A stretch of 64,000 nucleotides of DNA from JAVVPO01 sp036655715 (lineage in GTDB: Bacteria > Bacillota > Clostridia > Lachnospirales > Cellulosilyticaceae): positions 4,974 to 68,973 of the forward strand of contig JAVVPO010000004.1 of the NCBI GenBank assembly GCA_036655715.1, in the 5' to 3' direction. The translations under genes were made by a program, and so were the position numbers. The notes beneath the pieces are model-generated. The model did no database searches and had not been told where the DNA came from. It saw nothing but the letters and a program-made list of their open reading frames with translations. Positions 55,829-64,000 of this stretch are shown piece after piece (positions within the stretch are counted from its first letter, which is position 1; each line of letters begins with the position of its first letter).

Positions 55829-56725
55829 CTAGTTTTTAGCACTTTTACTTCTATGTTTTTTTCTCATTTCAAACCAAATTGGGCTGGCAATGAATATAGA
55901 TGAATATGTTCCTGAAATAATTCCTATTAGAAGTGGAAACGCAAATTCTTTTACTGATGATGTTCCAAATATAAATAGTAACGCCACCATTACAAGTGTT
56001 GTAAGTGATGTATTTATTGAACGTGATAAGGTTTGATTAATACTTGTATTAATCACTTCTTCATCATTTCCCTTCATACGTCCCTTATTCTCACGGATAC
56101 GGTCAAATACAATGATTGTATCATTGATAGAGTATCCTATGATTGTAAGCATCGCTGCAATGAATGAGTTATTAATTGGTATTCTAAATATAGAATATAC
56201 TGCAAGCATGATAAGCACGTCATGGATAAGCCCAGCAACGGCACTCGCTCCAAATTTAAAATCTTTGAATCTTATAGAGATATAAATAAGCATAAGTATA
56301 GCTCCTAGCACTACGGCTTCTATAGCTTTTGCTTTAATCTCTGGACTAATAGTTGGTGATACAAAGTCTTCTACAAGAATCGGATTACCTTCTATGTTGT
56401 ATTTTTCTTTAATTTTATCCACAAAAGTTTTTCTTTGCACCTGCTCTGTTGGTTTAGTTGTAATAATAACCTCATTAGTTCCTGGTACATTTTGTATTCT
56501 AGCTGTCTCATCACCTAAATGTTCTTCTACTAGTGGACGGATTTCCTCTTCAATATTGTACTCCATACCAATATTAAGATGCATTATTGTACCACCCTTA
56601 AACTCGATACCATAATTTAATATATCATTGCCGTTCATTGCTTGGAAAGGCATAGTCAATAATCCTATGAGGATAATGATAGCTGATATAATAAAGAATT
56701 TTTTTCTATTTTTTATAAAGTTCAT
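55829..56725 (-). CDS. secF: Protein translocase subunit SecF
   Basis: 298 residues with six membrane segments and one external domain. Typical Y-G-I-E-F-K-G-G-T-I near residue 40, then P-T-I-S-P-E-I, and the conserved G-Y-S-I-N-D-T-I-V-I-F-D-R-I-R-E-N (about 190-206) and L-S-R-S-I-N-T-S-L-T-T-L segments. With SecD it uses the proton gradient to pull exported proteins from SecYEG. 15 bp after secD. Confidence 0.98.
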   Translation of the reverse strand: MNFIKNRKKFFIISAIIILIGLLTMPFQAMNGNDILNYGIEFKGGTIMHLNIGMEYNIEEEIRPLVEEHLGDETARIQNVPGTNEVIITTKPTEQVQRKTFVDKIKEKYNIEGNPILVEDFVSPTISPEIKAKAIEAVVLGAILMLIYISIRFKDFKFGASAVAGLIHDVLIMLAVYSIFRIPINNSFIAAMLTIIGYSINDTIIVFDRIRENKGRMKGNDEEVINTSINQTLSRSINTSLTTLVMVALLFIFGTSSVKEFAFPLLIGIISGTYSSIFIASPIWFEMRKKHRSKSAKN

Positions 56726-56740
56726 ATTCTACGCCCTCCT

Positions 56741-57991
56741 TTACTTTGATTTTTCTGCGCCATATAAGCTAGCTGAAGTCATTCCCATGTTTACAAATAG
56801 CTTTAGAATAATTCTTGTTACTACTAATGCTGTAAACATAGATACGATAATACCTATACCTAGTGTCGTTGCGAAACTCTTAATGATTCCTGTCCCCAAC
56901 ATATAAAGTACTCCTGCTGCTATAAGCGTAGTAATATTACCATCTATAATGGCACTAAATGCTTTATCAAATCCAGCATCTACTGCTGAACGCACACTTC
57001 TGCCTACTACTAATTCTTCTTTAATACGTGTGAAAATAATAACATTTGCATCTACTGCCATACCAATTGAAAGTATAATCCCTGCTATACCTGGCAATGT
57101 GAGTGTATCTCTTCTTAGACTAAGTATCATGATAACAAGTGCTACATAGAAAACAAGTGCTATATCTGCTGCAACACCATTCACTCTATACACTACTACC
57201 ATAAAGATAAGTATAAGTACAAATCCTATGATACCTGCTTTAATACTTGTATTAAGTGCATCCATACCAAGTTTAGCGCCAATACCATTTGATGAGATTG
57301 GCTCAAGTGCAAATGGTAGTGAACCTGCTTCTATACGCTCTGCTAATTGCTTTGCTGAATCAGGTGTGAAACTCCCTTGAATAATAGATTTACCATCTCT
57401 TATTTGCTCATTAACATTAGGCGCACTAATAATCATATCATCTAATTTAATGACAATTGGTTTACCTACATTGTTTTTAGTTGCTTCTGAAAAAGCCTCT
57501 GTGCCTTCTTTGTCAAGTTCAATTGATACAACTGCTTCCTGACCTCTACCTGTATCTACAATCTGAGGACTTGCTTTAACGATATTTTTACCAGTCATAA
57601 TCTGGTTACCTTTTTCATCCTCGAATGTAAGCATTGCTGTTGCCCCTATACTCGCCATAGCCTCTTGAGGATCATCTACACCAGGTATATCTACCCTGAT
57701 ACGATTACTTCCCTCTATTGCAGCCTCTGCCTCTGTATACCCCTCTTTGTCAAGCCTAACTTGTATCATCTGAAGTGCTGCTGACATATCCTCTGGTGTT
57801 GGATTTTCTATAGCAGCTTGATAAACTATGTTTACCCCACCTTGTAGGTCTAACCCTAGCTTGATGTTATTCATACCTAATAGCTTGTCCTCTCCTACCC
57901 CTATATACGCTACAGCTGCTGATCCCGCAACTACAACTAATACGAGTATGAGGAGTAGAATACTTTTTGCTTTGCTATTATTCCCTTTCAT
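56741..57991 (-). CDS. secD: Protein translocase subunit SecD
   Basis: 416 residues. K-L-G-L-D-L-Q-G-G-V-N-I-V-Y near residue 40, a periplasmic-type external domain, then six membrane segments with G-I-I-L-S-I-G-M-A-V-D-A-N-V-I-I-F-T-R-I-K-E-E (about 310-330). Transcribed towards secF from a promoter with a long palindrome over its -10 box. Confidence 0.98.
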   Translation of the reverse strand: MKGNNSKAKSILLLILVLVVVAGSAAVAYIGVGEDKLLGMNNIKLGLDLQGGVNIVYQAAIENPTPEDMSAALQMIQVRLDKEGYTEAEAAIEGSNRIRVDIPGVDDPQEAMASIGATAMLTFEDEKGNQIMTGKNIVKASPQIVDTGRGQEAVVSIELDKEGTEAFSEATKNNVGKPIVIKLDDMIISAPNVNEQIRDGKSIIQGSFTPDSAKQLAERIEAGSLPFALEPISSNGIGAKLGMDALNTSIKAGIIGFVLILIFMVVVYRVNGVAADIALVFYVALVIMILSLRRDTLTLPGIAGIILSIGMAVDANVIIFTRIKEELVVGRSVRSAVDAGFDKAFSAIIDGNITTLIAAGVLYMLGTGIIKSFATTLGIGIIVSMFTALVVTRIILKLFVNMGMTSASLYGAEKSK

Positions 57992-58011
57992 TGCATTTCC
58001 TCCTTAGTGTA

Positions 58012-58059
58012 ACAAAACTTATATAATTTGATTATATAAGTTTTGTCAAATTTAGTCAA
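58012..58059 (-). promoter_or_regulatory. secDF promoter with a perfect 16-bp palindrome
   Basis: On the minus strand, -35 TTGACT (58054-58059), 17-nt spacer, -10 TATAAT (58031-58036). ACAAAACTTATATAAT (58012-58027) is the perfect inverted repeat of ATTATATAAGTTTTGT (58031-58046) with a 3-nt centre, covering the -10 box and start point: an operator or a 5' mRNA hairpin. Confidence 0.75.
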
Positions 58060-58091
58060 CTTTGTCACCAAATTCTTAAATCTTTTCTAGC

Positions 58092-59447
58092 TTATTCACA
58101 CAACTCTGCTTTTAAACCAATGGCACATTCAAGGCGTTTTTTCTCAAGGTCACAACCTATTTCATAAACTGAATTGATATTCCCATGGAAATGATAAGAG
58201 TTAGCTGCACATCCACCACTACAGTAAAGTTTTGCCCAACAGCTTACACATTCATCTTTACTATATACATTACATTTTTCAAACTCACTACGTTGTTCTA
58301 AGTTTGTTACACCTTCCCATACATCTCCCATTTTAAACTCAGGCATCCCTGCAAATTGGTGACATGGGAAAAGTTCTCCATTTGGTGTTGCTGCTAAGTA
58401 TTCTGTACCTGAACCACATCCCGCTAAACGTTTGTGTACACATGGTCCACCTGTAAGGTCTACCATGAAGTGGAAGAAGTTAAAGCATTTGCCATCTTCT
58501 TTATGTCTTCTAAGCATCTCTTTTGCAAGTCTTTCATACTCATTACAGATTGTATCGATATCTCCTGTTTGAAGTGCATATTCCATATCTGCTGGTGCAA
58601 CTACTGGTTCTGCTGATACTTCATCAAATCCTTGATCTGCCATGTGTGTTACATCATTTGCGAAATCTAAGTTGTGGTGTGTAAAAGTACCACGGATATA
58701 GTACTGTTTGTTTCCTCTTTTTTCTACTAGCTTCTTGAATTTTGGAAGAATGATATCATAGCTTCCTTTTCCATTGCAAGTAGGTCTCATTTTATCATTT
58801 ACTTCCGGTCTACCATCAAGGCTAAGTACTACGTTGTACATATGTTCATTGAGGTAATCAATGATTTCATCATTTAGTAATACGCCATTAGTAGTCATAG
58901 TAAATCTGAAGTTTTTACCACATTCAGCTTCTTTACCTCTTGCGTAGTCTACAACCTCTTTAACTACATCAAAGTTCATAAGAGGTTCTCCCCCAAAGAA
59001 GTCTACTTCGATATTTTTTCTATGTGCTGAGTTCTTGATAAGGAAATCAATTGCTGCTTTTCCTACTTCAGCGCTCATCATACCACGTGCCCCATGATAC
59101 TCCCCTTCACCTGCAAAGCAATATTTACAAGCTAAGTTACAGTCATGTGCTACGTGTAAACATAACGCTTTAACAACTGGTTTTCTGTTCATAAAAGATG
59201 GTACTAAATCTCTATAAGTATCTTCTGTATCAAGCATACCCTCTGTTTGAAGTGTCCCTAATTCTTCTATAGCTTCTAATAGTTCTATTTCTTCATATTT
59301 CCCTTTATATTTAGCTATAACTTCTTCTTTTGTCCTTTGAAGCATATCTTCTACAATGTCATAAGCTACTTCATCTACAATATGAATAGCCCCGCTGTGT
59401 ATATCCATAAGAATATTGGAATTTTCGAATTTAAATTTATGTATCAT
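58092..59447 (-). CDS. scfB: SCIFF peptide maturase, radical SAM/SPASM
   Basis: 451 residues. A RRE-like N-terminal region (about 1-80) is followed by the radical SAM core with C103-N-L-A-C107-K-Y-C110 and F-F-G-G-E-P-L-M-N-F. The C-terminal SPASM domain supplies Cys for extra iron-sulfur clusters (G-G-P-C, A-G-C-G-S-G-T, C-V-S-C-W-A-K-L-Y-C-S-G-G-C). Its position 65 bp after the SCIFF precursor identifies it as the thioether-forming maturase that links Cys to neighbouring residues. It is not the anSME that activates the sulfatases, though it belongs to the same superfamily. Confidence 0.95.
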   Translation of the reverse strand: MIHKFKFENSNILMDIHSGAIHIVDEVAYDIVEDMLQRTKEEVIAKYKGKYEEIELLEAIEELGTLQTEGMLDTEDTYRDLVPSFMNRKPVVKALCLHVAHDCNLACKYCFAGEGEYHGARGMMSAEVGKAAIDFLIKNSAHRKNIEVDFFGGEPLMNFDVVKEVVDYARGKEAECGKNFRFTMTTNGVLLNDEIIDYLNEHMYNVVLSLDGRPEVNDKMRPTCNGKGSYDIILPKFKKLVEKRGNKQYYIRGTFTHHNLDFANDVTHMADQGFDEVSAEPVVAPADMEYALQTGDIDTICNEYERLAKEMLRRHKEDGKCFNFFHFMVDLTGGPCVHKRLAGCGSGTEYLAATPNGELFPCHQFAGMPEFKMGDVWEGVTNLEQRSEFEKCNVYSKDECVSCWAKLYCSGGCAANSYHFHGNINSVYEIGCDLEKKRLECAIGLKAELCE

Positions 59448-59512
59448 GGTTTTATCCTTTCTGATTTAAAAAATAAAAGCAGCGACTAAAGTCACTGCTC
59501 AGTTACCAAAAC

Positions 59513-59650
59513 TTATTTTTCGCAAGCTTGATTTCCTACAGTACAAGAAGTTTTACAAGCTGATTGGCAAGAAGTTTGGCATTCACCACATCCACCTTTT
59601 GCTGCACTGTTTTTTAAGTTCTTAGTATTAAGTGTTTTTACGTGTTTCAT
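59513..59650 (-). CDS. scfA: SCIFF ribosomal peptide precursor
   Basis: 45 codons with exactly six cysteines, the feature that named the family (six Cys in forty-five). It begins MKHVKTLNTKNLKNSAAKGG, then cysteines at 21, 24, 28, 32, 36 and 43 and ends in Glu-Lys. GAGGAGG lies about eight bases upstream of the ATG. The peptide is modified by ScfB, forming a thioether bridge. The family is nearly universal in Clostridia and no export gene is known to me; its biological role is unclear. Confidence 0.97.
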   Translation of the reverse strand: MKHVKTLNTKNLKNSAAKGGCGECQTSCQSACKTSCTVGNQACEK

Positions 59651-59683
59651 AACTCATTTCCCTCCTCGCTATAAATCTTTTAC

Positions 59684-59692
59684 ATTATACCA
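59684..59692 (-). promoter_or_regulatory. Extended -10 promoter of scfA
   Basis: TGG-TATAAT on the minus strand (TATAAT at 59684-59689), 34 bp before the scfA start. No good -35 is seen, consistent with an extended -10 type. Confidence 0.6.
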
Positions 59693-59724
59693 TAACTTGC
59701 TAAGTTTGAAAACTAATTGGATTG

Positions 59725-60132
59725 TTATTTTTGAGTGTTTACAGAAATCATACCTGCAATACCGCTACTTACTAATACTAAAATAGCTATTGTCATAAGA
59801 TAGCCTAAATCTAGGCTACTTACCCCTCCAAGCACTGCTGCTAAGATGATAAAAAGTCCTAAATAAACAATTCCGCCTATGCCTCCCCATTTATATCCAT
59901 TTCTTGGTTCTATTTTTGCCGTATCAAATCCTGCTAAAAATGCAGATAATATAATACCTATAAGTATAATCCATTTTTCAAAACTTGCACCAAGATTGGT
60001 ATATGTAAGAACGATTGAACCAAGAATAACAAATATAGCAGTTACTACATAAGCCATTGCATTTGCTTTAAGCATTGTAGCAATTGCTGCTGGCATATCA
60101 ATATTACTTTTTTTACCTTTATGTTTTTTCAA
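59725..60132 (-). CDS. Small membrane protein, TIGR04086 family-like
   Basis: 135 residues with four hydrophobic segments. A short basic N-terminus (K-K-H-K-G-K-K), F-L-A-G-F-D-T-A-K-I-E-P-R-N-G-Y-K-W-G-G-I-G-G (about 64-86) between the second and third, and a final I-S-V-N-T-Q-K. This pattern and the position next to scfA match the small clostridial membrane proteins I know as TIGR04086. Function unknown; it is a possible membrane partner of the SCIFF system. Confidence 0.75.
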   Translation of the reverse strand: MKKHKGKKSNIDMPAAIATMLKANAMAYVVTAIFVILGSIVLTYTNLGASFEKWIILIGIILSAFLAGFDTAKIEPRNGYKWGGIGGIVYLGLFIILAAVLGGVSSLDLGYLMTIAILVLVSSGIAGMISVNTQK

Positions 60133-60230
60133 CTTCTTCCCCCCTCTCTACTAAAAAGTTTTATTCTTTTATATTTTACGTCCATCATCTAGTAAGTATG
60201 ATAAAATAATGATATTAAGGAGGATTATCT

Positions 60231-61088
60231 ATGAATTTAATTGATCTCCATGTTCACTCAACTATATCGGATGGTACTTTTACCCCAAGGGAAGTTGCTT
60301 TTTATGCAAAGGCCAAAGGACTATCAGCCATTGCCCTAACAGACCATGACTCTATGGATGGTCTCGATGAATGTATTCTAGCTGCAAAGCTCGTAGATCT
60401 TCAAGTTATTCCAGGCATAGAACTCACGGGACATTATAAAGGTAAAGAAATTCATATATTAGGTTATTACCTTGATAAAACACATCCTGTTTTAAAAAAT
60501 AAGCTTCAAGAGCTTGTTCTTACCCGTGAAGCTCGCAATATTAAAATGCTTACAAACCTTATTGCCTTAGGCTTTGAGCTTACTCCAGAGGACCTGTATC
60601 CAGTTGGCACGTCTAAAGGTGTTTTAACTAGGGCTCATTTTGCTAAGGCTCTTTATACCAAAGGTTATGCCTCTAGTATTAATGACGCCTTTGATAAGTA
60701 TCTTAGTAGTGATAAGCCGGCTTATGTCAAAAGACAATCTATGGATTATACTGAATGTATCGACCTCATCCATACTGCCGGTGGTATTGCTGTTATTGCA
60801 CATCCTCACCTTTATAAATTTGATACCGATACTTTTGGGACTTTTATTCAGGACATGGTTGCTGATGGCTTAGATGGTATCGAAAGTATCTACCCCAAAT
60901 ATAGTGATAATGAAACAATACAATTATTTGAATTATGCTTTACTCACAACCTCATCTCTACAGGAGGTTGTGATTTTCATGGGACCAATAAACCTAATCT
61001 TGATATAGGTACAGGTTATGGACATACGCATATCCCCTATGAGATTCTTCAAGGTTTAAAACACAAATGGGAAGCTAGGCACCTTTAA
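60231..61088 (+). CDS. PHP-domain phosphoesterase (YciV/RNase AM-like)
   Basis: 285 residues. Metal ligands in D-L-H-V-H-S-T-I-S-D-G-T (residues 5-16), L-T-D-H-D-S (about 36-41), P-G-I-E-L-T-G, I-A-H-P-H and G-C-D-F-H-G. These are features of the PHP polymerase/histidinol phosphatase superfamily, and the length fits the YciV/TrpH group, which includes 3',5'-nucleoside bisphosphate phosphatase and 5'-exonuclease activities. AAGGAGG before the ATG. The last codons form one arm of the terminator. Confidence 0.92.
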   Translation: MNLIDLHVHSTISDGTFTPREVAFYAKAKGLSAIALTDHDSMDGLDECILAAKLVDLQVIPGIELTGHYKGKEIHILGYYLDKTHPVLKNKLQELVLTREARNIKMLTNLIALGFELTPEDLYPVGTSKGVLTRAHFAKALYTKGYASSINDAFDKYLSSDKPAYVKRQSMDYTECIDLIHTAGGIAVIAHPHLYKFDTDTFGTFIQDMVADGLDGIESIYPKYSDNETIQLFELCFTHNLISTGGCDFHGTNKPNLDIGTGYGHTHIPYEILQGLKHKWEARHL

Positions 61089-61113
61089 GTGCTGCTTCCC
61101 ATTTGTGTTTTAA
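61057..61113. terminator. Bidirectional terminator overlapping the PHP gene's 3' end
   Basis: TTTAAAACACAAATGGGAAGC-type arm (61055-61075) pairs with the complementary arm (61093-61113). The left arm codes for the PHP protein's last residues and its stop codon (61086-61088) falls in the loop. Confidence 0.88.
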
Positions 61114-61122
61114 ACTTATCTC

Positions 61123-61740
61123 TTATTCAGCTGGAACTGTACGCTCAAAATAAGTTACTTGTCCAGTTTGTAAGCTGATACCTACAAGTAAATATGTCTT
61201 AATTTCTTCATTTTTATATCTTAATACTGTAAGCTGCTTATTGCTTACCGCCTTCTCTATGCCATCATAAATCCACTTACTAGGCTCATCTACCACACCT
61301 GTTGTTATGGCAAATTTATCCCCTATTTCTTTAAGCTGTTGCTCTTTATATTTTTGTGGCTGTGCCGTAGTAAATAACTGAAGAATAGCCCCTTGTACTC
61401 CTTGATTGTCCTTATCCATTACTACACCATAGGACTGAATTTCACCTTCTCTAGCTTCTGTCATTGTAGTTCCTCTAAACATATTACTTACATGTGTTTT
61501 TGTTCCTGCTTCTTTATCTATCACTTGATTCTCAAAAGCTAGTTCTTCTCTTGCAACACCATCATTGATATCTATATCAAAATACTGCTTAATCGTTTGT
61601 GCTGCAACCTCTTTCATCTCTACTTTCATCTCATTATTGGTGATTTCTACTGTCTCAGTTGTTGTATTAGACCCACTACACCCTACAAGTAATACACTTA
61701 GTAACCCTAATACTGATACTATTTTTATGATATGTTTCAC
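61123..61740 (-). CDS. Lipoprotein of unknown function
   Basis: 205 residues. A signal segment ends in the lipobox L-L-V-G-C with Cys21, then a Thr-rich linker (N-T-T-T-E-T-V). The mature part has an N-terminal helix (I-K-Q-Y-F-D-I-D-I-N-D-G) and a repeat of beta strands (G-A-I-L-Q-L-F, W-I-Y-D-G-I-E-K-A, T-G-Q-V-T-Y-F-E) as in small cell-surface domains. I do not recognise the family. It ends 10 bp from the shared terminator. Confidence 0.8.
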   Translation of the reverse strand: MKHIIKIVSVLGLLSVLLVGCSGSNTTTETVEITNNEMKVEMKEVAAQTIKQYFDIDINDGVAREELAFENQVIDKEAGTKTHVSNMFRGTTMTEAREGEIQSYGVVMDKDNQGVQGAILQLFTTAQPQKYKEQQLKEIGDKFAITTGVVDEPSKWIYDGIEKAVSNKQLTVLRYKNEEIKTYLLVGISLQTGQVTYFERTVPAE

Positions 61741-61780
61741 TTTGAATCCTCCTCTAAATTAACTTTTCTATTATGTTACC

Positions 61781-61818
61781 ATAACTCTTAAAAAAAGTAT
61801 ACTTTCTTTAAGAGTTAT
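61781..61818. repeat. 38-bp inverted repeat in a divergent intergenic region
   Basis: ATAACTCTTAAA (61781-61792) with TTTAAGAGTTAT (61807-61818), with further A/T pairing inside. It lies between the lipoprotein and aminotransferase genes and could be an operator or a hairpin. Confidence 0.5.
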
Positions 61819-61960
61819 CCTCTCACTTAAAGCGTGAACTTCTGAACTTATCCTTGAAGCTGCATTATTTCTATAAATAAAATTTTTATTATATTTTTAT
61901 TTCTATTTTTAACTAAATCCTGTAAAATAAAATTTAAGATTATTGAAGGGAGCTTATAAA

Positions 61961-63145
61961 ATGATATCAAATAAAATGCAAAATCTAGTTGCTAATAGTT
62001 CTACTATTCGTGCTATGTTTGAAGAAGGCAAAAAACTTGCTGCTATTTACGGCAGCGAAAATGTATTTGACTATAGCCTAGGCAACCCAAATGTACAACC
62101 TCCAGAAACTATAAAAACAGCTATTTCTGATATATTAAATGAAGAAAGTCCTAATTTAATTCATGGCTATATGAATAATTCTGGTTATGAAGATGTAAGA
62201 AATACCATTGCAGAGCATATTGCTATCAAACATCATGTTTCTATTACTGCCGCTAATATTATCATGACATGTGGCGCAGCCGGTGGTCTTAATATTCTTT
62301 TAAAAACATTAATGAATCCAGGTGATGAAGTTATTGTCTTCGCACCATTCTTTGGGGAATACAAAAATTATGTAGATAATTATGATGGGCATTTAGTTGT
62401 GATTCCTGCTGACCTTACGACATTTGAGCCAAATCTTCTAGCACTTAAAGAAGCCATTACGCCAAAAACCAAAGCTGTTATTATTAATTCACCTAATAAC
62501 CCAACAGGCGTTATTTATTCTGAAGAAGCTATCAAAGGTTTAGCACTACTTTTAGATACCGCTCAAAAAGAATTAGGTACTAGTATCTATTTAATCTCAG
62601 ATGAGCCTTATAGAGAGATTATCTATGATGATGCTAAGGTACCTTATATTCTTAATTATTATGATAACGCCTTTATAGGTTATTCTTATAGCAAATCCCT
62701 CTCTCTTCCAGGTGAGCGTATAGGTTATCTTGTGGCTAATAGCTCTATGAATGATTTTGAAGAGATTATGGCTGGTCTTAATGTAGCTAACCGCATCCTA
62801 GGATTTGTTAATGCACCTTCTCTATTCCAAAGAGTCATTGCCAAATGCTTAGATAGTGAAGTAGATATTAGTATTTATAAAAGAAATAGAGATCTACTCT
62901 ACAATCACCTCATTAGTATCGGCTTTGACTGTATTAAGCCTCAAGGTGCATTCTATCTCTTCCCAAAAAGTCTTATCCCAGATGATAAACAGTTCTGCCA
63001 GGATGCCAAACAGTTTAATCTTCTTCTCGTCCCAGGCTCTGCTTTTGGCTGTCCTGGTCATGTAAGATTATCTTATTGCATTAGCTATGAAAAGATTGAA
63101 AAGTCTTTAGAAGCTTTTACTAAATTAGCAGCACTTTATAAATAA
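61961..63145 (+). CDS. Class I/II aminotransferase (PLP-dependent)
   Basis: 394 residues. PLP-binding Lys245 in S-Y-S-K-S-L-S-L-P, Arg253 in G-E-R-I-G-Y, S-P-N-N-P-T-G-V (177-184) and S-D-E-P-Y-R (213-218). This is the aspartate-aminotransferase fold I pattern. The ATG at 61961 follows GAAGGGAG by eight bases; an upstream TTG is rejected. Substrate not certain: aspartate, or an aromatic or branched amino acid. Single-gene unit with terminator at 63151. Confidence 0.93.
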   Translation: MISNKMQNLVANSSTIRAMFEEGKKLAAIYGSENVFDYSLGNPNVQPPETIKTAISDILNEESPNLIHGYMNNSGYEDVRNTIAEHIAIKHHVSITAANIIMTCGAAGGLNILLKTLMNPGDEVIVFAPFFGEYKNYVDNYDGHLVVIPADLTTFEPNLLALKEAITPKTKAVIINSPNNPTGVIYSEEAIKGLALLLDTAQKELGTSIYLISDEPYREIIYDDAKVPYILNYYDNAFIGYSYSKSLSLPGERIGYLVANSSMNDFEEIMAGLNVANRILGFVNAPSLFQRVIAKCLDSEVDISIYKRNRDLLYNHLISIGFDCIKPQGAFYLFPKSLIPDDKQFCQDAKQFNLLLVPGSAFGCPGHVRLSYCISYEKIEKSLEAFTKLAALYK

Positions 63146-63150
63146 AACAG

Positions 63151-63202
63151 AAAAGCTTGTAATAGGTAGATTGCTCATGCTCTCCACTTACTACAAGCTT
63201 TT
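63151..63202. terminator. Terminator of the aminotransferase gene
   Basis: An 11-bp stem AAAAGCTTGTA (63151-63161) with TACAAGCTTTT (63192-63202) around a 30-nt loop. Confidence 0.75.
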
Positions 63203-63261
63203 ATATTTTAATGCTCTACACTCATCTATATTATGCTACTCGCTTTTATTATCAACTTACT

Positions 63262-63723
63262 CTATATCTTATCACCTTGCCATAAGATAAAGAATTCACC
63301 TATACTTCTTCCCTTCAGCTCTTTCTTGATTCCATCAGCTTTCCAAAACTCACATTGTTTAAATAATACGTGGGTCTCATAACCTTCTGCTTTTAGCAAC
63401 TTATCTAGTTGTTCCCATCCACTTTTTCTAGTTATATATCTATTTGTATCTATATGAATAATACCCACTGGACTTACACTTACTTGAATCATTGCCTTAA
63501 TCATTCTTATTACTCCTTTTTCACCCCATATAGGGTAAATAAATTGAATAATACTAAAAGAAATCACTAACCATAGCTTATAGACTAATCCAATTTTCTT
63601 TTTAGTCTTATTACTATTTTTTATTTTTTCTTTATCATTAACAGTATCTCTACTTCTAGTTACATTTGGAGTTTTAGTTCTACTTTTTGCTAATTGTTTG
63701 TTTTTATACTTTAATCTACTCAT
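63262..63723 (-). CDS. Unknown small protein with one membrane segment
   Basis: 153 residues. A strongly basic N-terminal 45 residues (many Lys/Arg/Thr), a hydrophobic segment (about 46-64), then a soluble part with P-V-G-I-I-H-I-D-T-N-R-Y-I, W-E-Q-L-D-K-L-L-K-A-E-G-Y-E and F-F-I-L-W-Q-G-D. No family recognised. It may be a membrane-anchored protein with a basic nucleic-acid- or phospholipid-binding tail. ATG preceded by GAGGAGT. Confidence 0.65.
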   Translation of the reverse strand: MSRLKYKNKQLAKSRTKTPNVTRSRDTVNDKEKIKNSNKTKKKIGLVYKLWLVISFSIIQFIYPIWGEKGVIRMIKAMIQVSVSPVGIIHIDTNRYITRKSGWEQLDKLLKAEGYETHVLFKQCEFWKADGIKKELKGRSIGEFFILWQGDKI

Positions 63724-63836
63724 TTCACTAACTCCTCATTTGTTTATATAACCTACGTACTTCCTATCTTATCAATTTTAACACATTTTATCTAGCCTCT
63801 ATAATAAAAAATATATACTTATTTAAATTTTCTCCT

Positions 63837-63869
63837 AAAAAAAAGAGATATACATTATGTATATCTCTT
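63837..63869 (-). terminator. Terminator of the tRNA cluster
   Basis: An 11-bp stem (63843-63853 with 63859-63869), followed on the minus strand by eight T. Confidence 0.85.
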
Positions 63870-63873
63870 ACAG

Positions 63874-63946
<73 letters not shown>

Positions 63947-63964
63947 GTATTAGGTTATTACCTA

Positions 63965-64000
63965 AGCGCGAGACGGGAGTCGAACCCGCGACCCTCTCCT
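63965..64000 (-). tRNA. 3' part of a tRNA, identity not resolved
   Basis: T-arm GCGGG-TTCGACT-CCCGT and 3' acceptor CTCGCGC with discriminator T are visible; the anticodon lies beyond the window. A T discriminator is seen in Gly, Thr and Cys tRNAs. It is 18 bp upstream of tRNA-Phe, so both are in one transcript. Confidence 0.9.

Noticed and set aside
58092..59447. Radical SAM/SPASM protein as the sulfatase-activating enzyme (anSME)
   Set aside because: It lies directly next to a 45-residue, six-cysteine SCIFF precursor and has the pattern of its maturase; an anSME is expected elsewhere in the genome.

Overview
The window is chromosomal DNA from a low-GC, endospore-forming, Gram-positive anaerobe of the Clostridia, most likely a Lachnospirales relative; a Cellulosilyticum-like genus is a guess. 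The grounds are AT-rich intergenic DNA, AGGAGG-type ribosome binding sites, a T-box leader, a SPOCS (DUF3794) gene and a SpoIID-like gene, a SCIFF peptide system, cysteine-type sulfatases and Gram-positive lipoprotein signals.

Region 1 (about 0.5-18.5 kb) is an accessory glycan-utilisation locus in two divergent arms around a 650-bp AT-rich region (9090-9739). The minus arm carries three paralogous sugar-binding lipoproteins, a PL8-type lyase and a five-bladed propeller glycosidase-like protein. The plus arm carries two formylglycine-type sulfatases, a GH35 beta-galactosidase, a heparinase II/III-like lyase and a GH123/DUF4091 protein. None of the catabolic enzymes has a visible signal peptide. 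The sequence therefore suggests capture of sulfated oligosaccharides by lipoproteins, import by a permease encoded elsewhere, and cleavage and desulfation inside the cell. A second module at 27.9-31.0 kb (AgaS, a tagatose-bisphosphate-type class II aldolase and a BadF/BadG-type sugar kinase) is what is needed to use galactosamine, so a GalNAc-containing substrate such as chondroitin/dermatan sulfate or mucin glycan is the leading hypothesis.

Region 2 (18.5-34.7 kb) is mixed: acyl-ACP thioesterase, GH29 fucosidase, SDR, queA, a TetR/antiporter pair, a SpoIID-like protein, an unknown gene, the galactosamine module, DedA, gamma-carbonic anhydrase and an MprF-like protein.

Region 3 (34.8-39.0 kb) holds two adjacent histidine kinases with complementary defects: one lacks the phosphoacceptor histidine, the other lacks the F box of the ATPase.

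Region 4 (39-61 kb) is a conserved clostridial housekeeping block: hisS-aspS with a T-box leader, hemZ, a metallo-hydrolase, an AI-2E-type exporter, dtd, relA, apt, recJ, secDF, the SCIFF precursor and its radical SAM maturase, and a small membrane protein. The window ends with a PHP phosphoesterase, a lipoprotein, an aminotransferase, an unknown small membrane protein and a tRNA cluster (tRNA-Phe and one truncated tRNA).
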